From positions 659,485 through 723,484 of the forward strand of contig NC_019870.2 in NCBI RefSeq assembly GCF_002234675.1: DNA of 64,000 nucleotides, written 5' to 3'. This document shows, piece by piece, positions 41,701 to 54,131 of this stretch (its first letter is position 1; every line of letters begins with the position of its first letter). Under the pieces are notes generated by a model. It was not told the DNA's origin. It saw only the letters and a program-made list of their open reading frames with translations, and did no database searches. The stretch comes from Oryzias latipes. Lineage: Eukaryota; Chordata; Actinopteri; Beloniformes; Adrianichthyidae. Made by a program: the position numbers and the translations under genes.

Positions 41701-43279
41701 TCAAACAGACCACAGTCTGAGGCACCTTATTTCTGATGTTACCATAGAGACAGGGAGCATCATGTGACCAACGACAGGAACAGTCAGACCCCACCCATCA
41801 CTCATGCTTATGTTACAGCGAAATGCAGACTAAAGTAATCTGATTACTCACATTTTCCCTATAAAGACACTGAGTACCATCGTCTCGTCGTTCAAGCCCA
41901 GAACTTCTGATAACCGCCGATAAAGCTGGAAGACAAAGAGACAGCGTCAGCAGGGAATACTACAAAATACAAGCATTTTTACTTCCTGTTTTCTAAGCTT
42001 CTCCGCGTTCCTGACGTTCTAGCAGGAGGAGAACATCCTCTGTGGAACTGCAATTATTACGACAACAGCACAGGTGGGCCTACAGCTCGCCATGTCCTGT
42101 CTGCCAACCAGCTGGTCTGGGGTTCAAACCCCAGGACAAGCTCAAAGTGATCTTTGGGTAAAAGCTGAGGAGTGAAGCAGATACAAGTGAACCAGTTCAG
42201 AGGAGATCAGAATCCAGATTCTTCTGCTTCATGTGGTGGATCTGGTCGTCTCTGCCACCTTCACAGAGCTTCGTATTCACCCACACTAACATTTGGTACA
42301 TTGTAATTTGTATATGTTAAAACCAAAGGATTTTTAATCCTGAGGAAGTCTTGAACCCTTTGAGCAGGTTTGACTCGTCCTCCAATCTGAAGGTCATGTT
42401 TTCCTCCTGTTCTGTTCTTAATGCAGTTTACTGCAGATCTTTAATCCATTTTCCTGTTATTTGAATGCAACATTAAACACAGATGTGTCACCATGGACTC
42501 TAAAGTCTGTTTTAACAGTTTTAGCTCTAGTTCTCTGCTGACTCCTCAAATCGGTTTCTTTGGGGGAAAAATGGCATCTGCTTTAAAACTGAGTTTGTAA
42601 ACAATGATTTTATTTTTTTGTAACATTTGTAACACATCTGAAGGAGTAAACAGGTGGGGGCGGGGCTTGCTACAGAGGACGGAGCCAGTTGGCTGGAAAC
42701 AGCTCACCTTGGATGATTTCTGAACCTGATCTCCGATGTAGATTTTCCTGAACTGCTCGAAGAAGCTGAGCATGGCTAGCTCCAGCCTCTCGTTTCCCGC
42801 CTGAGCGAGCCGCGAGTCTGTCAGGTTCATCAGCTGGAGCACCCTGCAGGACAGACGGGCCGTCAGTCTGTGTTCTCAGAGGCTGCCGGGGGATGTCAGG
42901 CGGTTTCTTACCGACACACCAGCTCTCCGTCCATGGCGTCCTGCTCGTCTGTGCTGGCGAAGGACACCCGTCCTCCGATCACGGCCCCGATGATGTAAAC
43001 CAGCCAGGTTAGCCGACCTGCAGGGCAGAGCAGCACTGAAGTTCCTGCATGAACATGTGTGGGGGCAGCAGAGGCGAGGGCATACCCTCCTGCACCGTGA
43101 CGTCCACAGCGCTGGAGTTGGTGGACTGCAGCAGCTCCTGGTAGGTCTGCGCCGCCTGGTCGAACAGCTGCACCAGGAGCGCGCACGTTTTCTCATACTC
43201 GCAGCGGCCAATGGTGGACAGCTGGTCCAGCTGCTGCTGCACCAGGCCGGCGTCCTCCAGCGGGTCTTCAAGACCATCT
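32766..43279 (-). CDS. xpo7: Exportin-7 (RanBP16), 3' part, 17 exons
   Basis: RanGTP-dependent nuclear transport receptor of the importin-beta/HEAT-repeat superfamily, shuttling between nucleus and cytoplasm. Exons in transcript order: 43279-43086, 43017-42912, 42843-42708, 41925-41852, 41649-41569, 39879-39816, 37587-37479, 37021-36915, 36688-36600, 36517-36410, 36332-36250, 36176-35962, 35026-34888, 34814-34657, 34579-34481, 33498-33371, 32859-32766 (TGA 32768-32766). Phases all agree, about 660 residues; the 420-430 N-terminal residues lie past the right edge. Diagnostic segments: [81 protein letters not shown], and the end [11 protein letters not shown], as in vertebrate XPO7. One intron is AT-AC. 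A 20-kb satellite array occupies the intron upstream of the first listed exon. Confidence 0.96.
33536..34262. repeat. ACGTTAGCGTACGCAG-type minisatellite in xpo7 intron
   Basis: Tandem mosaic of short units (CAGACGTTACAGACGTTAG, CAGATGTTAGCATACG and variants), mostly 14-20 bp, filling most of the intron between exons at 33498 and 34481. It decays into single GTTAGCG motifs up to about 34440. Confidence 0.9.
35205..35770. repeat. 34-bp minisatellite in xpo7 intron
   Basis: About 16 copies of a 34-bp unit containing AGGCGTGGCCTCACAGATCA and ACGCGTCAGAGAG, with two main variants (GATCAACGCGTCAG, GATCAACGACTCAG) and an AGAGCAACGCG form. Because 34 is not a multiple of 3 and the unit lacks stops, all three + frames stay open with the same repeated peptide, opposite to xpo7 transcription. 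Confidence 0.95.
36518..36599 (-). other. xpo7: Candidate U12-type GT-AG intron of xpo7 (82 nt)
   Basis: The donor reads GTATCCTT, the full U12 5' splice-site consensus, after a TGGAT exon end. Near the 3' end TTTTTCCTGAGC precedes the CAG by 12 nt, a weak match to the U12 branch consensus. Minor-spliceosome use is likely but not proven. Confidence 0.5.
38395..38545 (+). repeat. Dispersed repeat, partner of 15165-15305
   Basis: The + strand copy of the interspersed repeat whose opposite-strand copy lies in the dmtn 3' region. Shared landmarks are TTGGAGCCAGA, AGTAAGCAG, TTTCTATGG and GGCCACACCCC. Located in an xpo7 intron. Confidence 0.7.
38990..39725. mobile_element. Tc1/mariner-pogo (Tigger-like) DNA transposon fragment
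   Basis: The right end reads GTTATAGCGAGGGATCACTG followed by TA, matching the CAGTGATCCCTCGCTATAAC ends of Tigger-like elements with a TA target. Inside are several 'CCGTGAAGTAG' motifs typical of this group. The left terminus is not seen, so it is truncated or diverged. In an xpo7 intron. Confidence 0.55.
39901..41532. repeat. 22-bp minisatellite (CAGTAACACGCCGCGTCACA type), split by a MITE
   Basis: Tandem 22-bp units CAGTAACACGCCGCGTCACA plus CA, with ACTCACAGCG and AGACAAAGTAACAAACAAG variants, from 39901 to 40021 and again from 40708 to 41532. The 686-bp gap is a Harbinger-like MITE, so the MITE inserted into a pre-existing array. CpG-rich. Confidence 0.93.
40022..40707. mobile_element. 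PIF-Harbinger-like MITE, 686 bp
   Basis: Left end TAGCCTGTTCACACCGGGAC and right end (reverse complement) AGGCCCGTACACACCGGGAC are inverted repeats, extending through CGAATTTCGCC and CGAATATTCG. Flanking TAA occurs on both sides (40019-40021, 40708-40710), a 3-bp TWA-type target duplication as for Harbinger elements. The internal GCG/CGC-rich arms could fold on each other. No transposase. Confidence 0.82.
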
Positions 43280-44924
43280 CTGAGAAAAAAAGAGGATTTC
43301 TTCTCACATTTCAGCAACAAGGTTCCAAACCTGGAACAGCCTGAAACGGAGCAGATGTCAGATGAAGGAGCAGGAAGGTGATTGCTGACACGAGGAGGTG
43401 ATTGCTGACACGAGGAGGTGATTGCTGACACGAGGAGGTGATTGCTGACACGAGGAGATAATTACTGACACGAGGAGTGGATTACTGACACGAGGAGGCG
43501 TATACTGACACGAGGAGGCGTAAACTGACACGAAGATGGCATTTACTGACACAAGGAGGCGTTTACTGACAGAAGAAGGCGTTTACTGACACGAGGAGGT
43601 GATTGCTGACACGAGGAGGTGATTACTGACACGAGGTGATTACTGACACGAGGATGTGATTACTGACACGATGAGTGGATTACTGACACGAAGAGGCGTA
43701 TACTGACACGAGGAGGCGTTTACTGACACGAGGAGGCGTTTACTGACAGAAGGAGGTGATTGCTGACATGAGGTGGTGATTGCTGACACGAAGAGAAGTT
43801 TACTGACACAAGGAGGCGTTTACTGACACGAGGAGGTGATTACTGACACAAGGAGGCGTTTACTGACACAAGGAGGTGATTGCTGACACGAGGAGGTGAT
43901 TACTGACACGAGGAGGTGATTACTGACACGTGGAGGTGATTACTGACACGAGGAGTGGATTACTGACACGAAGAGGCGTATACTGACACGAGGAAGTGTT
44001 TACTGACACGAGGAGGCGTTTACAGACAGAACGAGCTGATTGCTGACATGAGGTGGTGATTGCTGACACAAGGAGAAGTTTACTGACACGAGAAGGCGTT
44101 TACTGACACGAGGAGGCGTTTACTGACACGAGGAGGTGATTGCTGACACGAGGAGTGGATCACTGAGACGAGGAAGTGATTGCTGACACGAGCAGTGGAT
44201 TACTGACACGAGGAGGCGTATACTGACACGAAGAGGCGTATACTGACACGAGGAGGCGTATACTGACACGAGGAGGCGTATACTGACACGAGGAGGCATT
44301 TACTGGCACGAGGAGACGATTACTGACACGAGGAGGTGATTGCTGACACGAGGAGGTGATTACTGACACGAGGAGGTGATTACTGACAAGAGGTTGTGAT
44401 TACTGACACGAGGAATGGATTACTGACACGAAGAGGCGTATACTGACACGAGAAGGCGTTTACTGACACGAGGAGGCGTTTACTGACACGAGGAGGCGAT
44501 TACTGACACGAGGATATGATTACTGACACGAGGAGGCGTTTACTGACACGAGGAGGCGTTTACTGACACGAGGAGGCGTTTACTGACACGAGGAGGCGTT
44601 TACTGACACGAGGAGGCGTTTACTGACACGAGGAGGTGATTGCTGACACGAGGAGGTGATTGCTGACACGAGGAGAAGTTTACTGACACGAGGAGGTGAT
44701 TGCTGACATGAGGTGGTGATTGCTGACACGAGGAGAAGTTTACTGACACGAGGAGGCGTTTACTGACACGAGGAGGTGATTACTAACACGAGGAGGCGTT
44801 TACTGACACGAGGAGGCGTTTACTGACACGAGGAGGTGATTGCTGACACGAGGAGGTGATTGCTGACACGAGGAGATGATTGCTGACACAAGAAGGTGAT
44901 TGCTGACACAAGGAGGTGTTTGCT

Positions 44925-47900
44925 GACGAGGTAATTGCTTACATGACGAAGGTGATTACTGAGGAGACTAGGTGATTACTGAGGAGACACGAGGAGACTA
45001 TTACTGACATGAGGAGGTCATTTCAGACAAGAGGAGGTGATTGCTAACACAAGAAGGTGATAACTGACACGAGGAGGTGATTGCTGACACAAGGAGTGGA
45101 TTACTGAGACGAGGAGGTTATTACTGAGACGAGGAGGTGATTACTGAGACGAGGAGGTGATTACTGACACGAGGAGGTGATTGCTGACACGAGGAGGTGA
45201 TTGCTGACACGAGGAGGTGATTGCTGCCACGAGGAGGTAATTGCTGACACGAGGAGTGGATTACTGACACGAGGAGGCGTTTACTGACACGAGGAGGTGA
45301 TAACTGACACAAGGAGGTGATTGCTGACACAAGGAGTGGATTACTGAGACGAGGAGGTGATTACTGACACGAGGAGGTGATTACTGACACGAGGAGGTGA
45401 TTGCTGACACGAGGAGGTGATTGCTGACACGAGGACGTAATTGCTGACACGAGGAGTGGATTACTGACACGAAGAGGCGTTTACTGACACGAGGAGGTGA
45501 TAACTGACACAAGGAGGTGATTGCTGACACGAGGAGATAATTACTGACACGAGGAGTGGATTACTGACACGAGGAGGCGTATACTGACACGAGGAGGCGT
45601 AAACTGACATGAGGAGGCGTTTACTGACACAAGGAGGCGTTTACTGACAGAAGGAGGTGATTGCTGACATGAGGTGGTGATTGCTGACACGAGGAGAAGT
45701 TTACTGACACAAGGAGGCGTTTACTGACACGAGGAGGTGATTACTGACACGAGGAGGCGTTTACTGACACAAGGAGGTGATTGCTGACACGAGGAGGTGA
45801 TTACTGACACGAGGAGGTGATTACTGAAACGAGGAGGTGATTACTGACACGAGGAGTGGATTACTGACACGAATAGGCGTATACTGACACGAGGAGGCGT
45901 TTACTGACACGAGGAGGCGTTTACAGACAGAAGGAGGTGATTGCTGACATGAGGTGGTGATTGCTGACACGAGGAGAAGTTTACTGACACGAGGAGGCGT
46001 TTACTGACACGAGGAAGTGATTACTGACACGAGGAGATGATTACTGACACGAGAAGGCGTTTACTGACACGAGGAGGCGTTTACTGACACGAGGAGGGGA
46101 TTGCTGACACGAGGAGTGGATCACTGAGACGAGGAAGTGATTGCTGACACGAGCAGTGGATTACTGACACGAGGAGGCGTATACTGACACGAGGAGGCGT
46201 ATACTGACACGAGGAGGTGATTGCTGACACGAGGAGGTGATAACTGACACGAGGAGGTGATTACTGACAAGAGGTTGTGATTACTGACACGAGGAGTGGA
46301 TTACTGACACGAAGAGGCGTATACTGACACGAGGAGGCGTTTACTGACACGAAAAGGCGTTTACTGACACGAGGAGGCGTTTACTGACACGAGGAGGTGA
46401 TTACTGACACGAGGATATGATTACTGACACGAGGAGGCGTTTACTGACACGAGGAGGCGTTTACTGACACGAGGAGGCGTTTACTGACACGAGGAGGCGT
46501 TTACTGACACGAGGAGGCGTTTACTGACACGAGGAGGCGTTTACTGACACGAGGAGGTGATTGCTGACACGAGGAGGTGATTGCTGACACGAGGAGAAGT
46601 TTACTGACACGAGGAGGTGATTGCTGACACGAGGAGAAGTTTACCGACACGAAGAGGCGTTTACTGACACGAGGAGGTGATTACTGACACGAGGAGGCGT
46701 TTACTGACACGAAGAGGCGTTTACTGACACAAGAAGGTGATTGCTGACACAAGGAGGTGTTTGCTGACGAGGTAATTGCTTACATGACGAAGGTGATTAC
46801 TGAGGAGACTAGGTGATTACTGAGGAGACACGAGGAGACTATTACTGACATGAGGAGGTCATTACTGACACGAGGAGGTGATTGCTGACACGAGGAGGTG
46901 ATTACTGACACGAGGAGGTGATTACTGACAAGAGGAGGCGATTACAGACACGAGGAGTGGATTACTGACACGAAGAGGCGTATACTGACACGAGGAGGCG
47001 TTTACTGACACGAGGAGGCGTTTACTGACACGAGGAGGCGTTTACTGACACGAGGAGGTGATTACTGACACGAGGAGATGATTACTGACACGAGGAGGCG
47101 TTTACTGACACGAGGAGGCGTTTACTGACACGAGGAGGTGATTGCTGACACGAGGAGGTGATTGCTGACACGAGGAGAAGTTTACTGACACGAGGAGGTG
47201 ATTGCTGACATGAGGTGGTGATTGCTGACACGAGGAGTGGATCACTGAGACGAGGAAGTAATTGCTGACACGAAGAGTGGATCACTGAGACGAGGAAGTA
47301 ATTGCTGACACGAGGAGTGGATTACTGAGACGAGGAGGTAATTGCTGACACAAGGAGGTGATTACTGACACGAGGAGGTGTTTACTGACACGAGGAGACT
47401 GGATAACTGACACGAGGAGGTGATTGCTGACACAGGGAGGTGATTGCTGACACAGGGAGGTGATTACTGATACGAGGAGTTGATTACTGACACGAGGAGG
47501 CGTTTACTGACACAAGGAGGCGTTTACTGACACAAGGAGGCGTTTACTGACACAAGGAGGCTATTTCTGACACAAGGAGGCTATTTTTGACACAAGGAGG
47601 CTATTTCTGACACGAGGACTGGATTACTGACACGAGGAGGTGATTACTGACACGAGGAGGTGATTACTGACATGAGGAGTTGATTGCTGACACAAGGAGG
47701 TGTTTGCTGACGAGGTAATTGCTTACATGACGAAGGTGATTACTGAGGAGACTAGGTGATTACTGAGGAGACACGAGGAGACTATTACTGACATGAGGAG
47801 GTCATTACAGACAAGAGGAGGTGATTGCTAACACAAGGAGGTGATTACTGACACGAGGAGGTGATTGCTGACACAAGGAGTGGATTACTGAGACGAGGAG

Positions 47901-50900
47901 GTTATTACTGAGACCAGGAGGTGATTACTGAGACGTGGAGGTGATTACTGACACGAGGAGGTGATTACCGACACGAGGAGGTGATTGCTGACACGAGGAG
48001 GTGATTGCTGACACGAGGAGGTGATTGCTGACACGAGGAGTGGATTACTGACACGAGGAGGCGTTTACTGACACGAGGAGGTGATAAATGACACAAGGAG
48101 GTGATTGCTGACACAAGGAGTGGATTACTGAGACGAGGAGGTGATTACTGACACGAGGAAGTGATTACTGACACGAGGAGGTGATTGCTGACACGAGGAG
48201 GTGATTGCTGACACGAGGACGTAATTGCTGACACGAGGAGTGGATTACTGACACGAGGAGGCGTTTACTGACACGAGGAGGTGATATTTGACACAAAGAG
48301 GTGATTGCTGACACAAGGAGTGGATTACTGAGACGAGGAGGTGATTACTGACACGAAAGGTGGATCACTGAGACAAGGAAGTGATTGCTGACACGAGCAG
48401 TGGATTACTGAGACGAGGAGGTGATTGCTGACACGAGGAGATGATTACTGACACGAGGAAGCGTTTACTGACACGAGGAGGCGTTAACTGACACATGGAG
48501 GCGTTTACTGACACAAGGAGGAGATTGCTGACACGAGGAGGTGATTACTGACACGAGGAGGTGATTACTGACACGAGGAGGTGATTACTGACACGAGGAG
48601 GTGATTACTGACACGATGAGTGGATTACTGACACGAAGAGGCGTATACTGACACGAGGAGGCGTTTACTGACAGAAAGAGGTGATTGCTGACATGAGGTG
48701 GTGATTGCTGACACGAGGAGAAGTTTACTGACACAAGGAGGCGTTTACTGACACGAGGAGGTGATTACTGACACGAGGAGGCGTTTACTGACACAAGGAG
48801 GTGATTGCTGACACGAAGAGGTGATTACTGACACGAGGAGGTGATTACTGACACGAAGAGGCGTTTACTGACACGAGGAGGCGTTTACTGACAGAAGGAG
48901 GTGATTGCTGACATGAGGTGGTGATTGCTGACACGAGGAGAAGTTTACTGACACAAGGAGGCGATTACTGACACGAGGAGGTGATTACTGACACGAGGAG
49001 ATGATAACTGACACGAGGAGGTGATTACTGACACGAGGAGGTGATTGCTGACACGAGGAGGTGATTGCTGACACGAGGAGATGATTGCTGACACAAGAAG
49101 GTGATTGCTGACACAAGGAGGTGTTTGCTGACGAGGTAATTGCTTACATGACGAAGGTGATTACTGAGGAGACTAGGTGATTACTGAGGAGACACGAGGA
49201 GTTTATTACTGACATGAGGAGGTCATTTCAGACAAGAGGATGTGATTGCTAACACAAGGAGGTGATTACTGACACGAGGAGGTGATTACTGAGACGAGGA
49301 GGTGATTACTGAGACGAGGAGGTGATTACTGACACGAGGAGGTGATTGCTGACACGAGGAGGTGATTGCTGACACGAGGAGGTGATTGCTGCCACGAGGA
49401 GGTAATTGCTGACACGAGGAGTGGATTACTGACACGAGGAGGCGTTTACTGACACGAGGAGGTGATAACTGACACAAGGAGGTGATTGCTGACACAAAGA
49501 GTGGATTACTGAGACGAGGAGGTGATTACTGACACGAGGAGGTGATTACTGACACGAGGAGGTGATTGCTGACACGAGGAGGTGATTGCTGACACGAGGA
49601 CGTAATTGCTGACACGAGGAGTGGATTACTGACACGAGGAGGCGTTTACTGACACGAGGAGGTGATAACTGACACAAGGAGGTGATTGCTGACACGAGGA
49701 GATAATTACTGACACGAGGAGATAATTACTGACACGAGGAGTGGATTACTGACACGAGGAGGCGTATACTGACACGAGGAGGCGTAAACTGACATGAGGA
49801 GGCGTTTACTGACACAAGGAGGCGTTTACTGACAGAAGGAGGTGATTGCTGACATGAGGTGGTGATTGCTGACACGAGGAGAAGTTTACTGACACAAGGA
49901 GGCGTTTACTGACACGAGGAGGTGATTACTGACACGAGGAGGCGTTTACTGACACAAGGAGGTGATTGCTGACACGAGGAGGTGATTACTGACACGAGGA
50001 GGTGATTACTGAAACGAGGAGGTGATTACTGACACGAGGAGTGGATTACTGACACGAAGAGGCGTATACTGACACGAGGAGGCGTTTACTGACACGAGGA
50101 GGCGTTTACAGACAGAAGGAGGTGATTGCTGACATGAGGTGGTGATTGCTGACACGAAGAGAAGTTTACTGACACGAGGAGGCGTTTACTGACACGAGGA
50201 GGTGATTACTGACATGAGGAGATGATTACTGACACGAGGAGGCGTTTACTGACACGAGGAGGCGTTTACTGACACGAGGAGGTGATTGCTGACACGAGGA
50301 GTGGATCACTGAGACGAGGAAGTGATTGCTGACACGAGCAGTGGATTACTGACACGAGGAGGCGTATACTGACACGAGGAGGCGTATACTGACACGAGGA
50401 GGTGATTGCTGACACGAGGAGGTGATAACTGACACGAGGAGGTGATTGCTGACACGAGGAGGTGATAACTGACACGAGGAGGTGATTACTGACAAGAGGT
50501 TGTGATTACTGACACGAGGAGTGGATTACTGACACGAAGAGGCGTATACTGACACGAGGAGGCGTTTACTGACACGAGAAGGCGTTTACTGACACGAGGA
50601 GGCGTTTACTGACACGAGGAGGTGATTACTGACACGAGGATATGATTACTGACACGAGGAGGCGTTTACTGACACGAGGAGGCGTTTACTGACACGAGGA
50701 GGCGTTTACTGACACGAGGAGGCGATTGCTGACACGAGGAGGTGATTGCTGACACGAGGAGAAGTTTATTGACACGAGGAGGTGATTGCTGACATGAGGT
50801 GGTGATTGCTGACACGAGGAGAAGTTTACTGACACGAGGAGGCGTTTACTGACACGAGGAGGTGATTACTGACACGAGGAGGCGTTTACTGACACGAAGA

Positions 50901-53900
50901 GGCGTTTACTGACACAAGAAGGTGATTGCTGACTCAAGGAGGTGTTTGCTGACGAGGTAATTGCTTACATGACGAAGGTGATTACTGAGGAGACTAGGTG
51001 ATTACTGAGGAGACACGACGAGACTATTACTGACATGAGGAGGTCATTACTGACACGAGGAGGTGATTGCTGACACGAGGAGGTGATTACTGACACGAGG
51101 AGGTGATTACTGACAAGAGGAGGTGATTACTGACACGAGGAGTGGATTACTGACACGAAGAGGCGTATACTGACACGAGGAGGCGTTTACTGACACGAGG
51201 AGGCGTTTACTGACACGAGGAGGCGTTTACTGACACGAGGAGGTGATTACTGACACGAGGAGATGATTACTGACACGAGGAGGCGTTTACTGACACGAGG
51301 AGGCGTTTACTGACACGAGGAGGTGATTGCTGACACGAGGAGGTGATTGCTGACACGAGGAGAAGTTAACTGACACGAGGAGGTGATTGCTGACATGAGG
51401 TGGTGATTGCTGACACGAGGAGTGGATTACTGAGACGAGGAGGTGATTACTGACACGAGGAGTGGATCACTGAGACGAGGAAGTAATTGCTGACACGAGG
51501 AGTGGATTACTGAGACGAGGAGGTAATTGCTGACACAAGGAGGTGATTACTGACACGAGGAGGTGTTTACTGACACGAGGAGGTGATAACTGACACAAGG
51601 AGGTGATTGCTGACACGAGGAGATAATTACTGACACGAGGAGTGGATTACTGACACGAGGAGGCGTATACTGACACGACGAGGCGTAAACTGACATGAGG
51701 AGGCGTTTACTGACACAAGGAGGCGTTTACTGACAGAAGGAGGTGATTGCTGACATGAGGTGGTGATTGCTGACACGAGGAGTGGATTACTGAGACGAGG
51801 AGGTGATTACTGACACGAGGAGTGGATCACTGAGACGAGGAAGTAATTGCTGACACGAGGAGTGGATTACTGAGACGAGGAGGTAATTGCTGACACAAGG
51901 AGGTGATTACTGACACGAGGAGGTGTTTACTGACACGAGGAGGTGATAACTGACACAAGGAGGTGATTGCTGACACGAGGAGATAATTACTGACACGAGG
52001 AGTGGATTACTGACACGAGGAGGCGTATACTGACACGAGGAGGCGTAAACTGACATGAGGAGGCGTTTACTGACACAAGGAGGCGTTTACTGACAGAAGG
52101 AGGTGATTGCTGACATGAGGTGGTGATTGCTGACACGAGGAGAAGTTTACTGACACAAGGAGGCGTTTACTGACACGAGGAGGTGATTACTGACACGAGG
52201 AGGCGTTTACTGACACAAGGAGGTGATTGCTGACACGAGGAGGTGATTACTGACACGAGGAGGTGATTACTGAAACGAGGAGGTGATTACTGACACGAGG
52301 AGTGGATTACTGACACGAAGAGGCGTATACTGACACGAGGAGGCGTTTACTGACACGAGGAGGCGTTTACAGACAGGAGGTGATTGCTGACATGAGGTGG
52401 TGATTGCTGACACGAGGAGAAGTTTACTGACACGAGGAGGCGTTTACTGACACGAGGAGGTGATTACTGACACGAGGAGATGATTACTGACACGAGGAGG
52501 CGTTTACTGACACGAGGAGGCGTTTACTGACACGAGGAGGTGATTGCTGACACGAGGAGTGGATCACTGAGACGAGGAGAAGTTTACTGACACGAGGAGG
52601 CGTTTACTGACACGAGGAGGCGTATACTGACACGAGGAGGCGTATACTGACACGAGGAGGTGATTGCTGACACGAGGAGGTGATAACTGACACGAGGAGG
52701 TGATTACTGACAAGAGGTTGTGATTACTGACACGAGGAGTGGATTACTGACACGAAGAGGCGTATACTGACACGAGGAGGCGTTTACTGACACGAGAAGG
52801 CGTTTACTGACACGAGGAGGCGTTTACTGACACGAGGAGGTGATTACTGACACGAGGATATGATTACTGACACGAGGAGGCGTTTACTGACACGAGGAGG
52901 CGTTTACTGACACGAGGAGGAATTTACTGACACGAGGAGGCGTTTACTGACACGAGGAGGTGATTGCTGACACGAGGAGGTGATTGCTGACACGAGGAGA
53001 AGTTTACTGACACGAGGAGGTGATTGCTGACATGAGGTGGTGATTGCTGACACGAGGAGAAGTTTACTGACACGAGGAGGCGTTTACTGACACGAGGAGG
53101 TGATTACTGACACGAGGAGGCGTTTACTGACACGAAGAGGCGTTTACTGACACAAGAAGGTGATTGCTGACTCAAGGAGGTGTTTGCTGACGAGATAATT
53201 GCTTACATGACGAAGGTGATTACTGAGGAGACTAGGTGATTACTGAGGAGACACGAGGAGACTATTACTGACATGAGGAGGTCATTACTGACACGAGGAG
53301 GTGATTGCTGACACGAAAAGGTGATTACTGACACGAGGAGGTGATTACTGACAAGAGGAGGTGATTACTGACACGAGGAGTGGATTACTGACACGAAGAG
53401 GCGTATACTGACACGAGGAGGCGTTTACTGACACGAGGAGGCGTTTACTGACACGAGGAGGCGTTTACTGACTCGAAGAGGTGATTACTGACACGAGGAG
53501 ATGATTACTGACACGAAGAGGCGTTTACTGACACGAGGAGGCGTTTACTGACACGAGGAGGTGATTGCTGACACGAGGAGGTGATTGCTGACACGAGGAG
53601 AAGTTTACTGACACGAAGAGGTGATTGCTGACATGAGGTGGTGATTGCTGACACGAGGAGTGGATTACTGAGACGAGGAGGTGATTACTGACACGAGGAG
53701 TGGATCACTGAGACGAGGAAGTAATTGCTGACACGAGGAGTGGATTACTGAGACGAGGAGGTAATTGCTGACACAAGGAGGTGATTACTGACACGAGGAG
53801 GTGTTTACTGACACGGGGAGACTGGATTACTGACACGAGGAGGTGATTGCTGACACAGGGAGGTGATTGCTGACACAGGGAGGTGATTACTGACACGAGG

Positions 53901-54131
53901 AGGCGTTTACTGACACAAGGAGGCGTTTACTGACACAAGGAGGCGTTTACTGACACAAGGAGGCTATTTCTGACACAAGGAGGCTATTTCTGACACAAGG
54001 AGGCTATTTCTGACACGAGGACTGGATTACTGACACGAGGAGGTGATTACTGACACGAGGAGGTGATTACTGACATGAGGAGTTGATTGCTGACACAAGG
54101 AGGTGTTTGCTGACGAGGTAATTGCTTACAT
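44925..54131. repeat. Higher-order repeat domain A of the xpo7 array
   Basis: Defined by seven copies of the rare marker GACGAGGTAATTGCTTACAT (one with GATAATT), starting at 44925, 46766, 47709, 49130, 50951, 53189 and 54112. Each is followed by the same tail (GATTACTGAGGAGACTAGG then GAGGAGACACGAGGAG, or GACGAG at 51017). Spacings are 1841, 943, 1421, 1821, 2238 and 923 bp. Confidence 0.85.
51421..52140. repeat. 360-bp tandem duplication inside the array (one mismatch)
   Basis: 51421-51780 and 51781-52140 are the same 18-monomer block, differing only at the G/C in GACACGACGAGG near 51678 against GACACGAGGAGG near 52038. Variant monomers follow the same order in both, so this is a recent unequal exchange or slippage event. 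Confidence 0.95.

Noticed and set aside
32766..43279. RANBP17, the exportin-7 paralogue
   Set aside because: The C-terminus [13 protein letters not shown] and the synteny fit XPO7.
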